Below, one piece after another: positions 36,637 to 43,755 of a DNA stretch of 64,000 nucleotides. A program made the translations under genes and the position numbers. The stretch is from Synergistaceae bacterium UBA6101 (GTDB lineage Bacteria; Synergistota; Synergistia; Synergistales; Synergistaceae). Position 1 is the stretch's first letter. Each line of letters starts with the position of its first letter. The notes under the pieces were generated by a model. That model was given only the letters and a program-made list of their open reading frames with translations, was not told the DNA's origin and did no database searches. Where the stretch lies: contig DIWR01000027.1 of NCBI GenBank assembly GCA_002428495.1, positions 89,882 to 153,881 of the forward strand, given 5' to 3'.

Positions 36637-39351
36637 TCAGGTAGTCTTATGCTGATCTTCTGTTTGAATTACCCTTATAAATGCATTGACGACATCTATA
36701 TCAAACTTTGCACCTGCGAGGCTTTTGATCTCATCTATCGCTTCTTCGTGTGATGTAGATCTGTTGTAACAGTCATTAGTCATGGCGTCATAGGTTTCCG
36801 CAACCCCAATGATCCTGCTGGAAAGGGGTATCTCTTCCCCACTTATACCCTTGGGATAGCCAGTTCCGTCCCAATGTTCATGGTGGTTTAAGACACCCTG
36901 AGCAAGGTCTATGGTCTCGTCAAAAAGGTTGAGTATGCGGTATCCGACAACAGGATGCTGCTGCATCCTTCTGTATTCTTCCTCGCTGTAGTCCCTATGT
37001 TTGTTAAGTATCCCATCTTCAAGGACGATCTTGCCTATATCGTGGAAGTAACCGTTTTCGCCCAGCCTTTTTATCTCAGATTTTGAAAGGCCCATCTCCT
37101 CTGCTATTCTTTCACACAGCACGGATACGTTCTCCGAATGCCTCTTTTCTCTCAGGCTCCTGTTGTGTAGATTGTTTATGATCTTACGGATCATATTTCT
37201 GTTGTTTGTATTCCTGTTAATAGCCTTATCTTTGTACATCAGGTTTTCAGCGATCTCGATCATCTCTTGTATGCTTTCTTCCGCGGAAGTTTTTGTGCTT
37301 GATCCTAAAGATACACTTCCAATAATATTGTTTGAATCTTCATTTGAGAAAGACTTCCTTATCTCAGCTATTACTGCTTTTGCCCGGTCCGCATCTGTGT
37401 GTGGCATTATCAGCGCGAACTCATCTCCCCCGATCCTTGCGACTATGTCGTTTCCTACCGAGGCTTTTTTGAATGCAGCGGCAGCATCGACAAGAAGTCT
37501 GTCTCCTGCTGCGTGGCCGAAAATATCATTTGTCAGCTTAAGTCCGTTAAGGTCTCCAAAAATGACAGATATCGGAAGATTCTCTTCAATATCAAGAACA
37601 GGGATATGTTCTTCAAAAAATAATCTGTTGTTGATATCCGTAAGAGCGTCGTGATAAGTCAGGTATTTTATGTGTTCCTCCGATTTTTTTTGTTCCGTGT
37701 TGTCCATGAACGTAACAACAGCACCGACAAGGATCCCGTTTCTGTACTGCGGGTATGATGAATACCTTACATCGAAGCTTGTGCCGTCCTTGCGCCAGAA
37801 TACTTCGTTATCGATATAAACACTCTCTCCCTTTTTACATGACTGCATGATCCTGCATTCATCCTGCGGGAAAGGAGTCCCGTCCGGTCTCGTGTGGTGT
37901 ATAAGGTCATGCATGTTCATTCCCAAAAGCTCGTCCTGTCCGCTGTAACCAAGCATCTTAAGGGTGCTCTCGTTGGAGAAGGTACAGACACCTTCTGTGT
38001 CGATCCCATAAATTCCCTCTGCTGTGGAGTCGAGTATCAGCTTAAGCTGCTCCCTGTTCTCATTGAGGGCAGCATTTATCGTTTGGAGGTCTTCTGTCCT
38101 CTCTTTGACCTTTATCTCAAGGTTTTCAACATGCCTGCTGATAGTGGATGTAAGCATATTGAATGTATTAGCCAGTTTTCCGATCTCGTCATTCCTGAGA
38201 ACTTTTGCCCGTGCCTTAAAATCTCCTGCAGTAAAACTTTTTGCGCTTTTATTGAGGCTTTCCAGGGGCTTAAGGAGGTCGTCCACATAACTGAGGAAGA
38301 GAAGCGAGATCGTCAGCATTATTATTGTTGAAAAAATAATCGTCAGTTTTATAGTCTCATAGATGTCCCGTGTAAGTATCGCATCGGGGATGGCTGTTAT
38401 AAGGAGTAAATCTGCCCCGGTCTTTTTAAATTCCGAAACATAAATATGACTGCTCTCTCCATTTGCTGTTACATGATCTTCATCATTGTTCACCAGGTAA
38501 TTTTCATAGCCGCGTATGATACTGCTGTTTTTGATTTCATTTATCTTGATCCTCTTTAACGTACCGTTTGCATCAACTTTAAAATTAGGTATTTGTAGGG
38601 AATTAGCTACTAGTTCTCCTGAATTTTTATCTACTATGACTGCGGCTGCCCCGTTTTGCTTAACTATGTTGTTTAGATAATTGTCCATCCTTGAAAGCGT
38701 TATATGTGTACCAAAAACCCCGATCAGTGAGCCTTCTCTGTCATGGAGAGGAGTACCTACAGATACGGTAAGGTCATCCATTACAAAATGCTTGTATATA
38801 GGAGAAAAGGACGTCCTGCCGTTTTCTATCGCAGCTTTATACCAGGGTCTTGTTCGGGGGTCGAAGATCCCTGTTTCAACAGCAAGTTCTCCTGCGGTCA
38901 TATCTTCCCTTACCTTATAATATCTTGATTTTCCCCCTGTTTCTGAATTGTTTTTCATTATTTCCACAATATTGTCTTTGTTTCTTCGCGCACCGTAATA
39001 CTCGCCCTTCTCAGTGCCTAAGCTTATGCTGTATATTGGGGTGCTGTCATGTGTGTTCAAAAGTCCTACAAAAAACTTGTCCCTAATCTTCTCATCATTA
39101 AAATCGATCACGCCGTTTTTTATCTGTTGTTCTGCTACTTCGTTTATGTACTGAGGCAGTTTTATAAGTCCCTCAAACTCGATGGATATCGTTTGGTTCA
39201 TGTTTTTTGCTATTGTTGAAAGTAATTCATCAGAGGTGCTGATCCAGTTTGAGAAAAGGGCATAAAAGACGAAGCCAAAGGTCAGCAGTGTCGTCGTAAT
39301 GTATATTGTCATAATATTTTTCTTGATAGATCTACGTTTAGGAAATCTCAC
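36637..39351 (-). CDS. Cache-HAMP-PAS-GGDEF-HD-GYP signalling protein (cyclic-di-GMP turnover)
   Basis: About 904 residues. Transmembrane segment 1 is near residues 15-37, followed by a periplasmic dCache sensor (GIFDPRTRPWYKAA, about 40-320) and transmembrane segment 2 (LTIIFSTIIMLTISLLFLSY). Then come a HAMP linker, a PAS domain (about 445-560), GGDEF (RIGGDEFAL intact) and HD-GYP (HDIGK, NHHEHWDGTGYP). A diguanylate cyclase and a c-di-GMP phosphodiesterase are thus on one chain, under control of an external small-molecule sensor. I chose the GTG at 39351, which follows AAGGTGG by 6-7 nt; the frame extends to 39492 without a better start. Confidence 0.9.
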   Translation of the reverse strand: MRFPKRRSIKKNIMTIYITTTLLTFGFVFYALFSNWISTSDELLSTIAKNMNQTISIEFEGLIKLPQYINEVAEQQIKNGVIDFNDEKIRDKFFVGLLNTHDSTPIYSISLGTEKGEYYGARRNKDNIVEIMKNNSETGGKSRYYKVREDMTAGELAVETGIFDPRTRPWYKAAIENGRTSFSPIYKHFVMDDLTVSVGTPLHDREGSLIGVFGTHITLSRMDNYLNNIVKQNGAAAVIVDKNSGELVANSLQIPNFKVDANGTLKRIKINEIKNSSIIRGYENYLVNNDEDHVTANGESSHIYVSEFKKTGADLLLITAIPDAILTRDIYETIKLTIIFSTIIMLTISLLFLSYVDDLLKPLESLNKSAKSFTAGDFKARAKVLRNDEIGKLANTFNMLTSTISRHVENLEIKVKERTEDLQTINAALNENREQLKLILDSTAEGIYGIDTEGVCTFSNESTLKMLGYSGQDELLGMNMHDLIHHTRPDGTPFPQDECRIMQSCKKGESVYIDNEVFWRKDGTSFDVRYSSYPQYRNGILVGAVVTFMDNTEQKKSEEHIKYLTYHDALTDINNRLFFEEHIPVLDIEENLPISVIFGDLNGLKLTNDIFGHAAGDRLLVDAAAAFKKASVGNDIVARIGGDEFALIMPHTDADRAKAVIAEIRKSFSNEDSNNIIGSVSLGSSTKTSAEESIQEMIEIAENLMYKDKAINRNTNNRNMIRKIINNLHNRSLREKRHSENVSVLCERIAEEMGLSKSEIKRLGENGYFHDIGKIVLEDGILNKHRDYSEEEYRRMQQHPVVGYRILNLFDETIDLAQGVLNHHEHWDGTGYPKGISGEEIPLSSRIIGVAETYDAMTNDCYNRSTSHEEAIDEIKSLAGAKFDIDVVNAFIRVIQTEDQHKTT

Positions 39352-39483
39352 GGCACACCACCTTACATTCATCTGAGAATGAAGAATGATTTTACAATAT
39401 ATACCTTGCATTGAATATAGTAGAATCAGCATTCTTTTTTGACAATTAAATTTATTTTTAACAATATATAATTTACTATTGTG

Positions 39484-39536
39484 AAAAAACACAAAGAGCC
39501 CCGAGGTTTAACAGCCCCGTGCCTCTTTGTATTTTT
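39484..39536. terminator. Probable bidirectional terminator after the NifX/Mrp operon
   Basis: ACAAAGAG pairs with CTCTTTGT, with a GC-rich interior. On the minus strand it is followed by GTTTTTT and on the plus strand by ATTTTTG. It separates the operon from the c-di-GMP gene. Confidence 0.75.
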
Positions 39537-39594
39537 GTTGATCCATATAATTTGTTGTACTGTCAAACGGTTTTCCGTTAATTTAAAAAATATC

Positions 39595-39954
39595 CTAGCT
39601 CCTACATTCGTCGTGGTGCGCGTGCTCATGGCAGACAGATCCGGTAGATTTTAGTTCGCCGGCAAGATATGATCTGGCGGCTTCTTCTGAAGATCCAAAA
39701 GCACCTACTATGACCTCTATGTTGTGCTGATTGAAAATATCTATCGCACCCCCGCCCATACCTCCGGAGATAATTACATTTACTCCCATCTCATTGAGGA
39801 AATTGGGGAGGAATCCGGGCTTGTGTCCAGGATTTGGAACAGTTTCTGTACCGGTGACCTTCTCGTTGTCAGTGTTGAATATCATAAAGTTCTCACAATG
39901 TCCGAAATGACCTGTAACCATACCTTTTTCACTTGCTACTGCAATTTTCATCAT
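39595..39954 (-). CDS. NifX/NifB-type dinitrogenase cofactor-family protein
   Basis: This 119-residue single-domain protein (Nitro_FeMo-Co family) begins KIAVASEKGMVTGHFGHCENF and has the GGMGGGAIDIF loop. It ends with a His/Cys-rich tail (CHEHAHHDEC) that could bind metal or an Fe-S cluster. Relatives carry metal clusters in nitrogenase assembly, but they are widespread in anaerobes without nitrogenase. It is the last gene of the Mrp/NifX operon. A degenerate copy of the local palindrome lies 41-52 bp upstream, so it may also have its own promoter. Confidence 0.88.
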   Translation of the reverse strand: MMKIAVASEKGMVTGHFGHCENFMIFNTDNEKVTGTETVPNPGHKPGFLPNFLNEMGVNVIISGGMGGGAIDIFNQHNIEVIVGAFGSSEEAARSYLAGELKSTGSVCHEHAHHDECRS

Positions 39955-39994
39955 TACTCATTCCTCCGTAATTTTTAGTCTCGGGCCAACGATA

Positions 39995-40006
39995 TCCCAT
40001 ATGTCA
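39995..40006. promoter_or_regulatory. Degenerate copy of the TGACATATGTCA palindrome
   Basis: TCCCATATGTCA matches the palindrome found at 43350 and 43386 in 10 of 12 positions. It sits 41 bp before the start of the NifX-type gene at 39954. Confidence 0.4.
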
Positions 40007-40024
40007 AATTATCTCAATTATGCT

Positions 40025-40141
40025 TCAAGCGGAAATTTTGTGGAGCATCTGCCCCATAGTTCTTTTGAGGATAGAGAGTCCATGCTCACTTTTTATCTCA
40101 GGTAACATTGATGTGTTTTCTGAAAGGACCGTAACTATCAC
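40025..40141 (-). pseudogene. Internally deleted metallo-beta-lactamase-fold protein (38-codon remnant)
   Basis: A GTG start at 40141 overlaps the stop of the upstream ATPase gene. It opens IVTVLSENTSMLPEIKSEHG, the start typical of a family of MBL-fold hydrolases (TVLxEN...EHGLSL). The histidine metal motif HxHxDH should follow about 30-40 residues later, but the frame switches to LKRTMGQMLHKISA and stops. That end looks like the C-terminal segment of the same family. A deletion of roughly 200 codons joining the two ends is the simplest reading. Family recall, not a search, supports this. Confidence 0.5.
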
Positions 40142-41025
40142 CTTTGTGAGGGCCTCCCGTCAGAAAATAGCAATCGCATAGTCCTATTGAACACTTCCTT
40201 AACTGCAGTTCCGGAAGGGCAATCGATGTCAGCTATGCTCATTCCTTTATTAACAGCCTTAACTGCCATGGGATCGAACGGAATACTGCCGTTATATGGT
40301 ATTTCCTCAAGTTCGCAGAAATCTTTTATCCTGTCTGTATTGTCAGGGTTTGTGTCAGATTTGTTGACACAGACTGCAATTATGACCCCAAATATCCGGG
40401 CAGTCTTTATTATTCTTTCCATGTCGCTTATTCCGGAAAGAGATGGTTCTGCAACTATCAAAACCATGTCAGCACCGCTAAGGGAAGCTATTACGGGGCA
40501 TCCTATACCGGGTGAACCGTCTGCGATGGCAAAATCAACGTCTCCTGCGGCCCCTTTCATCTGCTTCTTTACTTCTGAAACAAGCATTCCTGTTGTCCCG
40601 CTTCCCATTTTCAGCTGGGCCGTTGAAAATGTTACAGGGCCTTCCTTAAAAAGCATAAGATCTCCCGCAACAGAAGGATGAAGCGATACTGCATTTACAG
40701 GACAAACAAATTCGCACACCCCGCATCCTTCACATCCAAATGGATCAACAAAGTGAGATCTTTCATTTACTCTAATAGCATCAAATCTGCAGTTCTCCAT
40801 GCATTTGCCGCAGCTTATGCAAATGTCTGGATCGATCTCAGCCTTTGGCATCCCATAATAGTCTTTCCTTGATGGTGCTTTGGAATGTTTTGTTATCAGA
40901 TGCAGGTTAGGTGCGTCAACATCACAGTCAGCGTATGCTTCAGCTTCTGAAAGCCTGATGAAAGCACTGGCAACAGTTGTTTTTCCTGTGCCGCCCTTAC
41001 CGCTCAGAATCAACAGCTGCTTCAT
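40138..41025 (-). CDS. Mrp/MinD-like ATPase with two inserted 4Fe-4S ferredoxin motifs (first copy)
   Basis: This 295-residue P-loop protein has the deviant Walker A SGKGGTGKTT (residues 8-17). After ADCDVDAPNLH it has a ferredoxin insertion with two clusters (CISCGKCMENC and CEGCGVCEFVCP), then the switch region ADGSPGIGCPV. Relatives are the CooC/Mrp/NBP35 group, which load or move metal or Fe-S clusters. The cysteines fit two 4Fe-4S centres. It overlaps the second copy by 29 nt, suggesting that the two work as a heterodimer. Confidence 0.88.
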   Translation of the reverse strand: MKQLLILSGKGGTGKTTVASAFIRLSEAEAYADCDVDAPNLHLITKHSKAPSRKDYYGMPKAEIDPDICISCGKCMENCRFDAIRVNERSHFVDPFGCEGCGVCEFVCPVNAVSLHPSVAGDLMLFKEGPVTFSTAQLKMGSGTTGMLVSEVKKQMKGAAGDVDFAIADGSPGIGCPVIASLSGADMVLIVAEPSLSGISDMERIIKTARIFGVIIAVCVNKSDTNPDNTDRIKDFCELEEIPYNGSIPFDPMAVKAVNKGMSIADIDCPSGTAVKEVFNRTMRLLFSDGRPSQR

Positions 41026-41881
41026 GAGACACCTCCCTGTAGATTTTTTCCAGCAGGGAAGAGAAAAGATCCCGATATTTTTTGCTCTCTCTTGCTGCTA
41101 TCCTCCCATTTGAGTTAAGTGTGCCAAGTTCAACGTCAAAAGGAATTTTTTCCAGTATCTTTATTCCGTTTTCGTTGCAGAACTCCTCTGTTGGGTCACT
41201 TTGATCAACACACTTGTTGATAACAACGGAATGGCGCTTTTTGAAGAGCTCGACCAGAGACCAGACCATCTCAAGGTCGTGTTTTCCGAACATAGTAGGC
41301 TCAGCAGCCAAAAGACAGTAATCTGCATCTTTTATGCTTTCCATGACTATACAGGAGCTCCCTGGAGGACAGTCTATAAAAATAGGTCGTTCATCCTCAA
41401 AAGATCCACATTGCGAAAGGAGCTCATTAATAACAGGAATTCCCAAAGCTATCCCGGTTTTCATCATTCCGGAGAGAACATGTACTCCCTCTGAATCGCC
41501 GATAGAAAGTGTTCCTACTGCCCTGTCCTTTTCGGTAATAGCCCTCTGAGGACAGATGATCTGGCATCCTCCGCAGGAATGGCATACATCATCAAAAATT
41601 TTCAGCTTCCCGTTTATGTATGCCAAGGCGTTGAACTTGCAGAATTCAACACATCTTTTGCATCCGTCGCATTTATGAGGATCGACTTGCGGTATCTTTA
41701 CAGATATCTCTGTTTCAATATTCCATTTAGGCTTAAAAAAAAGATGTCCGTTGGGTTCTTCAACATCACAGTCAACGTATACGGAATCTATAGCAGCTGA
41801 TGCAAGATTGACAGAAAGCAGGGTTTTCCCTGTTCCGCCCTTGCCGCTTAATATTGCAATTTTTAAATTCTTAGCCGCCAT
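40997..41881 (-). CDS. Mrp/MinD-like ATPase with two inserted 4Fe-4S ferredoxin motifs (second copy)
   Basis: The 294-residue protein is a paralogue of the neighbouring ATPase. It has Walker A ILSGKGGTGKTLLS, VYVDCDVEEPNGHLF, ferredoxin motifs CDGCKRCVEFC and CHSCGGCQIICP, and IDCPPGSSCIVMESI. I chose the ATG at 41881, which overlaps the NifX stop (ATGGCGGCTAA) by 11 nt, over a longer frame to 41944. The tandem of two such ATPases is recurrent in anaerobes beside NifX proteins; the exact cargo is not established. Confidence 0.88.
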   Translation of the reverse strand: MAAKNLKIAILSGKGGTGKTLLSVNLASAAIDSVYVDCDVEEPNGHLFFKPKWNIETEISVKIPQVDPHKCDGCKRCVEFCKFNALAYINGKLKIFDDVCHSCGGCQIICPQRAITEKDRAVGTLSIGDSEGVHVLSGMMKTGIALGIPVINELLSQCGSFEDERPIFIDCPPGSSCIVMESIKDADYCLLAAEPTMFGKHDLEMVWSLVELFKKRHSVVINKCVDQSDPTEEFCNENGIKILEKIPFDVELGTLNSNGRIAARESKKYRDLFSSLLEKIYREVSHEAAVDSER

Positions 41882-42236
41882 GTCCGTGAGATCCGGCATG
41901 GATCTCCTGAAGCTGATCAAGACGTTTTTCTTTAAAAGCGGCAATACTTTCTTTGATAGATGAGCTTTCTGTCTTGTATATCAAAATGCCGGCTGCAGTA
42001 AGAACTTCAGCAGCATTCTGTCCGCATCTGGGTGTCAGGATAGCGGATACTTTTGAGTCTACTATTGCTTGGGCAGCCTTTATTCCTGCACCACCCTGGC
42101 TGGAAGCTGCTGAATTATCAATAAAATCCGCAATTTCCGTATCTATGTCGTAGATCAGAAAATAAGGTGTTCTGCCAAAAGACTGGCAGACTGTAGAATC
42201 AATGTTTTTATCATCTGCTGGTATGGCTATCTTCAT
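41871..42236 (-). CDS. NifX/NifB-type dinitrogenase cofactor-family protein
   Basis: This 121-residue protein begins KIAIPADDKNIDSTVCQSFG and has SQGGAGIKAAQAIVDSKV. It shares the RNase-H-like cluster carrier fold with the copy at 39595, but here the tail is short (HAGSHGHGG). The start overlaps the scaffold gene stop as ATGA and the end overlaps the next ATPase by 11 nt, so translation of all three is coupled. Confidence 0.88.
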   Translation of the reverse strand: MKIAIPADDKNIDSTVCQSFGRTPYFLIYDIDTEIADFIDNSAASSQGGAGIKAAQAIVDSKVSAILTPRCGQNAAEVLTAAGILIYKTESSSIKESIAAFKEKRLDQLQEIHAGSHGHGG

Positions 42237-42625
42237 TTTGCACCCTCCGTCAGTTCAATATTATTTTTGCTGCAGTAGTTTTTTAGTGCGCAGCGAAGGG
42301 CACTGACCCCAAGGAGAGAGCAGTGGACCTTACTTTCGGGAAGTCCGTCAAGAGCATTGACGACGTCATCCTCTGTTATCTTCATTGCCTCTTTGATCGT
42401 TTTGCCTTTGGCAAGAACTGATGTCGCGCTCGATGTCGCTATTGCAGCGCAGCAGCCGAATACCAGATAACTTATATCGCTGATCACTCCGTCAGTGACC
42501 TTGAGGTAAAATGTCAGTGTGTCTCCGCATTCGGGATCTCCAACGCTTCCTTCAGCGTCGGCGTCAGGCATGTCTCTTGCGTTTTGAGGGCACATAAGAT
42601 GTTCAATAACTTTATCGGAATAAAT
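42233..42625 (-). CDS. IscU/NifU-N-like iron-sulfur scaffold with apparent ATT start
   Basis: The frame encodes MCPQNARDMPDADAEGSVG..., with cluster-type cysteines in GDPECGD, FGCCAAIA and KVHCSLL, the three IscU ligand positions. The usual family start is about ten residues earlier. Those residues are present in frame (IYSDKVIEHL) upstream of the first ATG at 42595, but no ATG, GTG or TTG precedes them before a TAA. An ATT at 42625 lies 6 nt after AGGGAGGGG (42632-42640), an excellent ribosome site; an ATC at 42631 abuts it. The ATG at 42595 has no ribosome site. From ATT the protein has 130 residues. Confidence 0.82.
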   Translation of the reverse strand: MYSDKVIEHLMCPQNARDMPDADAEGSVGDPECGDTLTFYLKVTDGVISDISYLVFGCCAAIATSSATSVLAKGKTIKEAMKITEDDVVNALDGLPESKVHCSLLGVSALRCALKNYCSKNNIELTEGAK

Positions 42626-42658
42626 GTTGATCCCCTCCCTGTCTTAAAAAGTATCTGA

Positions 42659-43012
42659 TCAGTTGCTGCCGTGTTGTCTCCTGTGGCATCCTGGACGCCC
42701 ACATCCACTTTCAGATCCTTCACAAAGCCTGTATTCTCCGCCTTCAATGAATAATATTTTGCCGTTGACAAGGGACTCAGCAAGTTTTTTTCTTGCTTCG
42801 TTGTATATTCCCTGAACTGTTGTCCTGGCAACGTTCATGTGTGCAGCGCATTCTTCCTGTGTAAACTGTTCGAGGTCGATAAGTCTTATAGTCTCGTACT
42901 CATCGACAGTCATGTTTACAGACCCTCTTGGTCCCGACTCCGAATCCAGAGGCCCGAACTGATTGCTCTCAGGCATACAGCAGACTTTTCTCCACTTCAC
43001 CGGTCTTGGCAT
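42659..43012 (-). CDS. DUF134 family predicted DNA-binding protein
   Basis: This 117-residue protein matches DUF134: RPVKWRKVC at the start, SVNMTVDEYETIRLIDLE, then a sigma-factor-like helix-turn-helix (FTQEECAAHMNVARTTVQGI). The Cys-rich tail (CEGSESGCGRPGC) may sense metal or bind a cluster. It sits upstream of the IscU/NifX/Mrp genes in the same transcript and is a candidate regulator of the operon. The ATG follows GGGGAGG by 5 nt. Confidence 0.88.
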   Translation of the reverse strand: MPRPVKWRKVCCMPESNQFGPLDSESGPRGSVNMTVDEYETIRLIDLEQFTQEECAAHMNVARTTVQGIYNEARKKLAESLVNGKILFIEGGEYRLCEGSESGCGRPGCHRRQHGSN

Positions 43013-43028
43013 GTGAGCCTCCCCTCTT

Positions 43029-43064
43029 CGAACAGGGAAAGAAAAATATTTCTTTCCCTGTTCG
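43029..43064. promoter_or_regulatory. Perfect 16-bp hairpin before DUF134
   Basis: CGAACAGGGAAAGAAA pairs perfectly with TTTCTTTCCCTGTTCG around a 4-nt AATA loop, filling the gap between two cistrons. It has no trailing T-run in either direction and ends just before the DUF134 ribosome site. It may act as an mRNA stabiliser, processing site or attenuator. Confidence 0.7.
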
Positions 43065-43065
43065 C

Positions 43066-43329
43066 CTAATTCATCTTTTCAAGTTCTTTTTCAACTGATT
43101 CCAAGCGTCTTTGCAGGAAATTCTTTTCGTCTTCAAGGATCTCTTTTTTATTTTCGACCGAGGCATGCATTGCTGCACATCCCCTTCCAAACCACCGCCT
43201 GAAGCCTCTTCTTATGCCTCCGCCGATGTAAGAGGTCTCTCCTGTTTCAAATGTCCTGACACAGAACCCCATAGCTCTTCCGGTCATAGGGCCGCGCCCT
43301 GTTGGGCCTGTTCCGTCTCCTCTTGGCAT
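43066..43329 (-). CDS. DUF5320-like small Gly/Arg-rich protein
   Basis: The 87-residue product begins PRGDGTGPTGRGPMTGRAMG, continues with a Cys/Gly-rich middle and ends in a coiled coil (NFLQRRLESVEKELEKM). These features fit DUF5320, often found beside NifX/Mrp clusters in anaerobes. I chose the ATG at 43329, 6 nt after GGAGGG; the ATG at 43335 touches that site. As first gene of the operon it lies right below the two operators. Function unknown. Confidence 0.8.
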   Translation of the reverse strand: MPRGDGTGPTGRGPMTGRAMGFCVRTFETGETSYIGGGIRRGFRRWFGRGCAAMHASVENKKEILEDEKNFLQRRLESVEKELEKMN

Positions 43330-43349
43330 GATCATCCCTCCTTTGTTGT

Positions 43350-43397
43350 TGACATATGTCATTAACATTAATTATATGGCGTTTATGACATATGTCA
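43350..43397. promoter_or_regulatory. Twin palindromic operators TGACATATGTCA
   Basis: Two identical 12-bp palindromes lie at 43350-43361 and 43386-43397, 36 bp apart centre to centre, upstream of the DUF5320/DUF134/IscU/NifX/Mrp operon. The first is 20 bp before the chosen start. A variant lies upstream of the flavin reductase gene at 45132. Confidence 0.75.
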
Positions 43398-43424
43398 ATA
43401 ACTGTTTTCTTATATTCATATAAA

Positions 43425-43460
43425 AAGACGGGAAAGCATCTAGTGATGTCTTCCCGTCTT
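43425..43460 (-). terminator. Terminator hairpin downstream of the small cupin remnant
   Basis: AAGACGGGAA pairs with TTCCCGTCTT, with an inner CATC/GATG. In the minus direction the stem runs into TTTTTATA. Confidence 0.8.
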
Positions 43461-43472
43461 ATTTAAACTATG

Positions 43473-43601
43473 TTAACTTTTAAAATATCTTATTTTGGAG
43501 CGGGTGCCTTTACTATGCATGTAGTGTACGTTTTCGTCCTGTATGACCTTTTCAACTACTTTGCTGTCGCCGCCCGCGATCTTGAATACCTGTTCGATCA
43601 T
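43473..43601 (-). pseudogene. Internally deleted cupin gene (42-codon remnant)
   Basis: An ATG at 43601 follows AGAGGAG by 8 nt and opens a 42-codon frame starting MIEQVFKIAGGDSKVVEKV and continuing to ENVHYMH. That is the N-terminus of a small cupin family (K-D-E-VVEK-DEN-H-HMVL...). Immediately after the conserved H the frame changes. In the next frame the DNA reads IVKAPAPK followed by a stop at 43490, the C-terminal end I know for the same family. The middle, about 70 codons holding the cupin barrel, is missing, with an out-of-frame join. It keeps a ribosome site and its own terminator. Confidence 0.6.
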
Positions 43602-43691
43602 CTGGTCATCTCCTCTTTTCGTAATTAATTTCCTATAATATATCTTAATATCGTAACATCATACTGAATTCTGTGAATGTCAAAAGTGCTT

Positions 43692-43721
43692 AAAAACGCA
43701 GCCCAGGGGTGCGGGGCTGCG
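43692..43721 (-). terminator. Intrinsic terminator of the flavin reductase gene
   Basis: CGCAGCCC/GGGCTGCG with a 9-nt loop is followed by TTTTT on the minus strand, 35 bp past the stop at 43756. Confidence 0.9.
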
Positions 43722-43755
43722 TAGATCTGCATCATTGATACTTCTTTATAACGGC

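Noticed and set aside
42514..42831. A 105-codon open frame overlapping the IscU-like and DUF134 genes
   Set aside because: It lies in another frame across two well-supported genes and has no family similarity; the overlap simply reflects the missing ATG of the scaffold gene.
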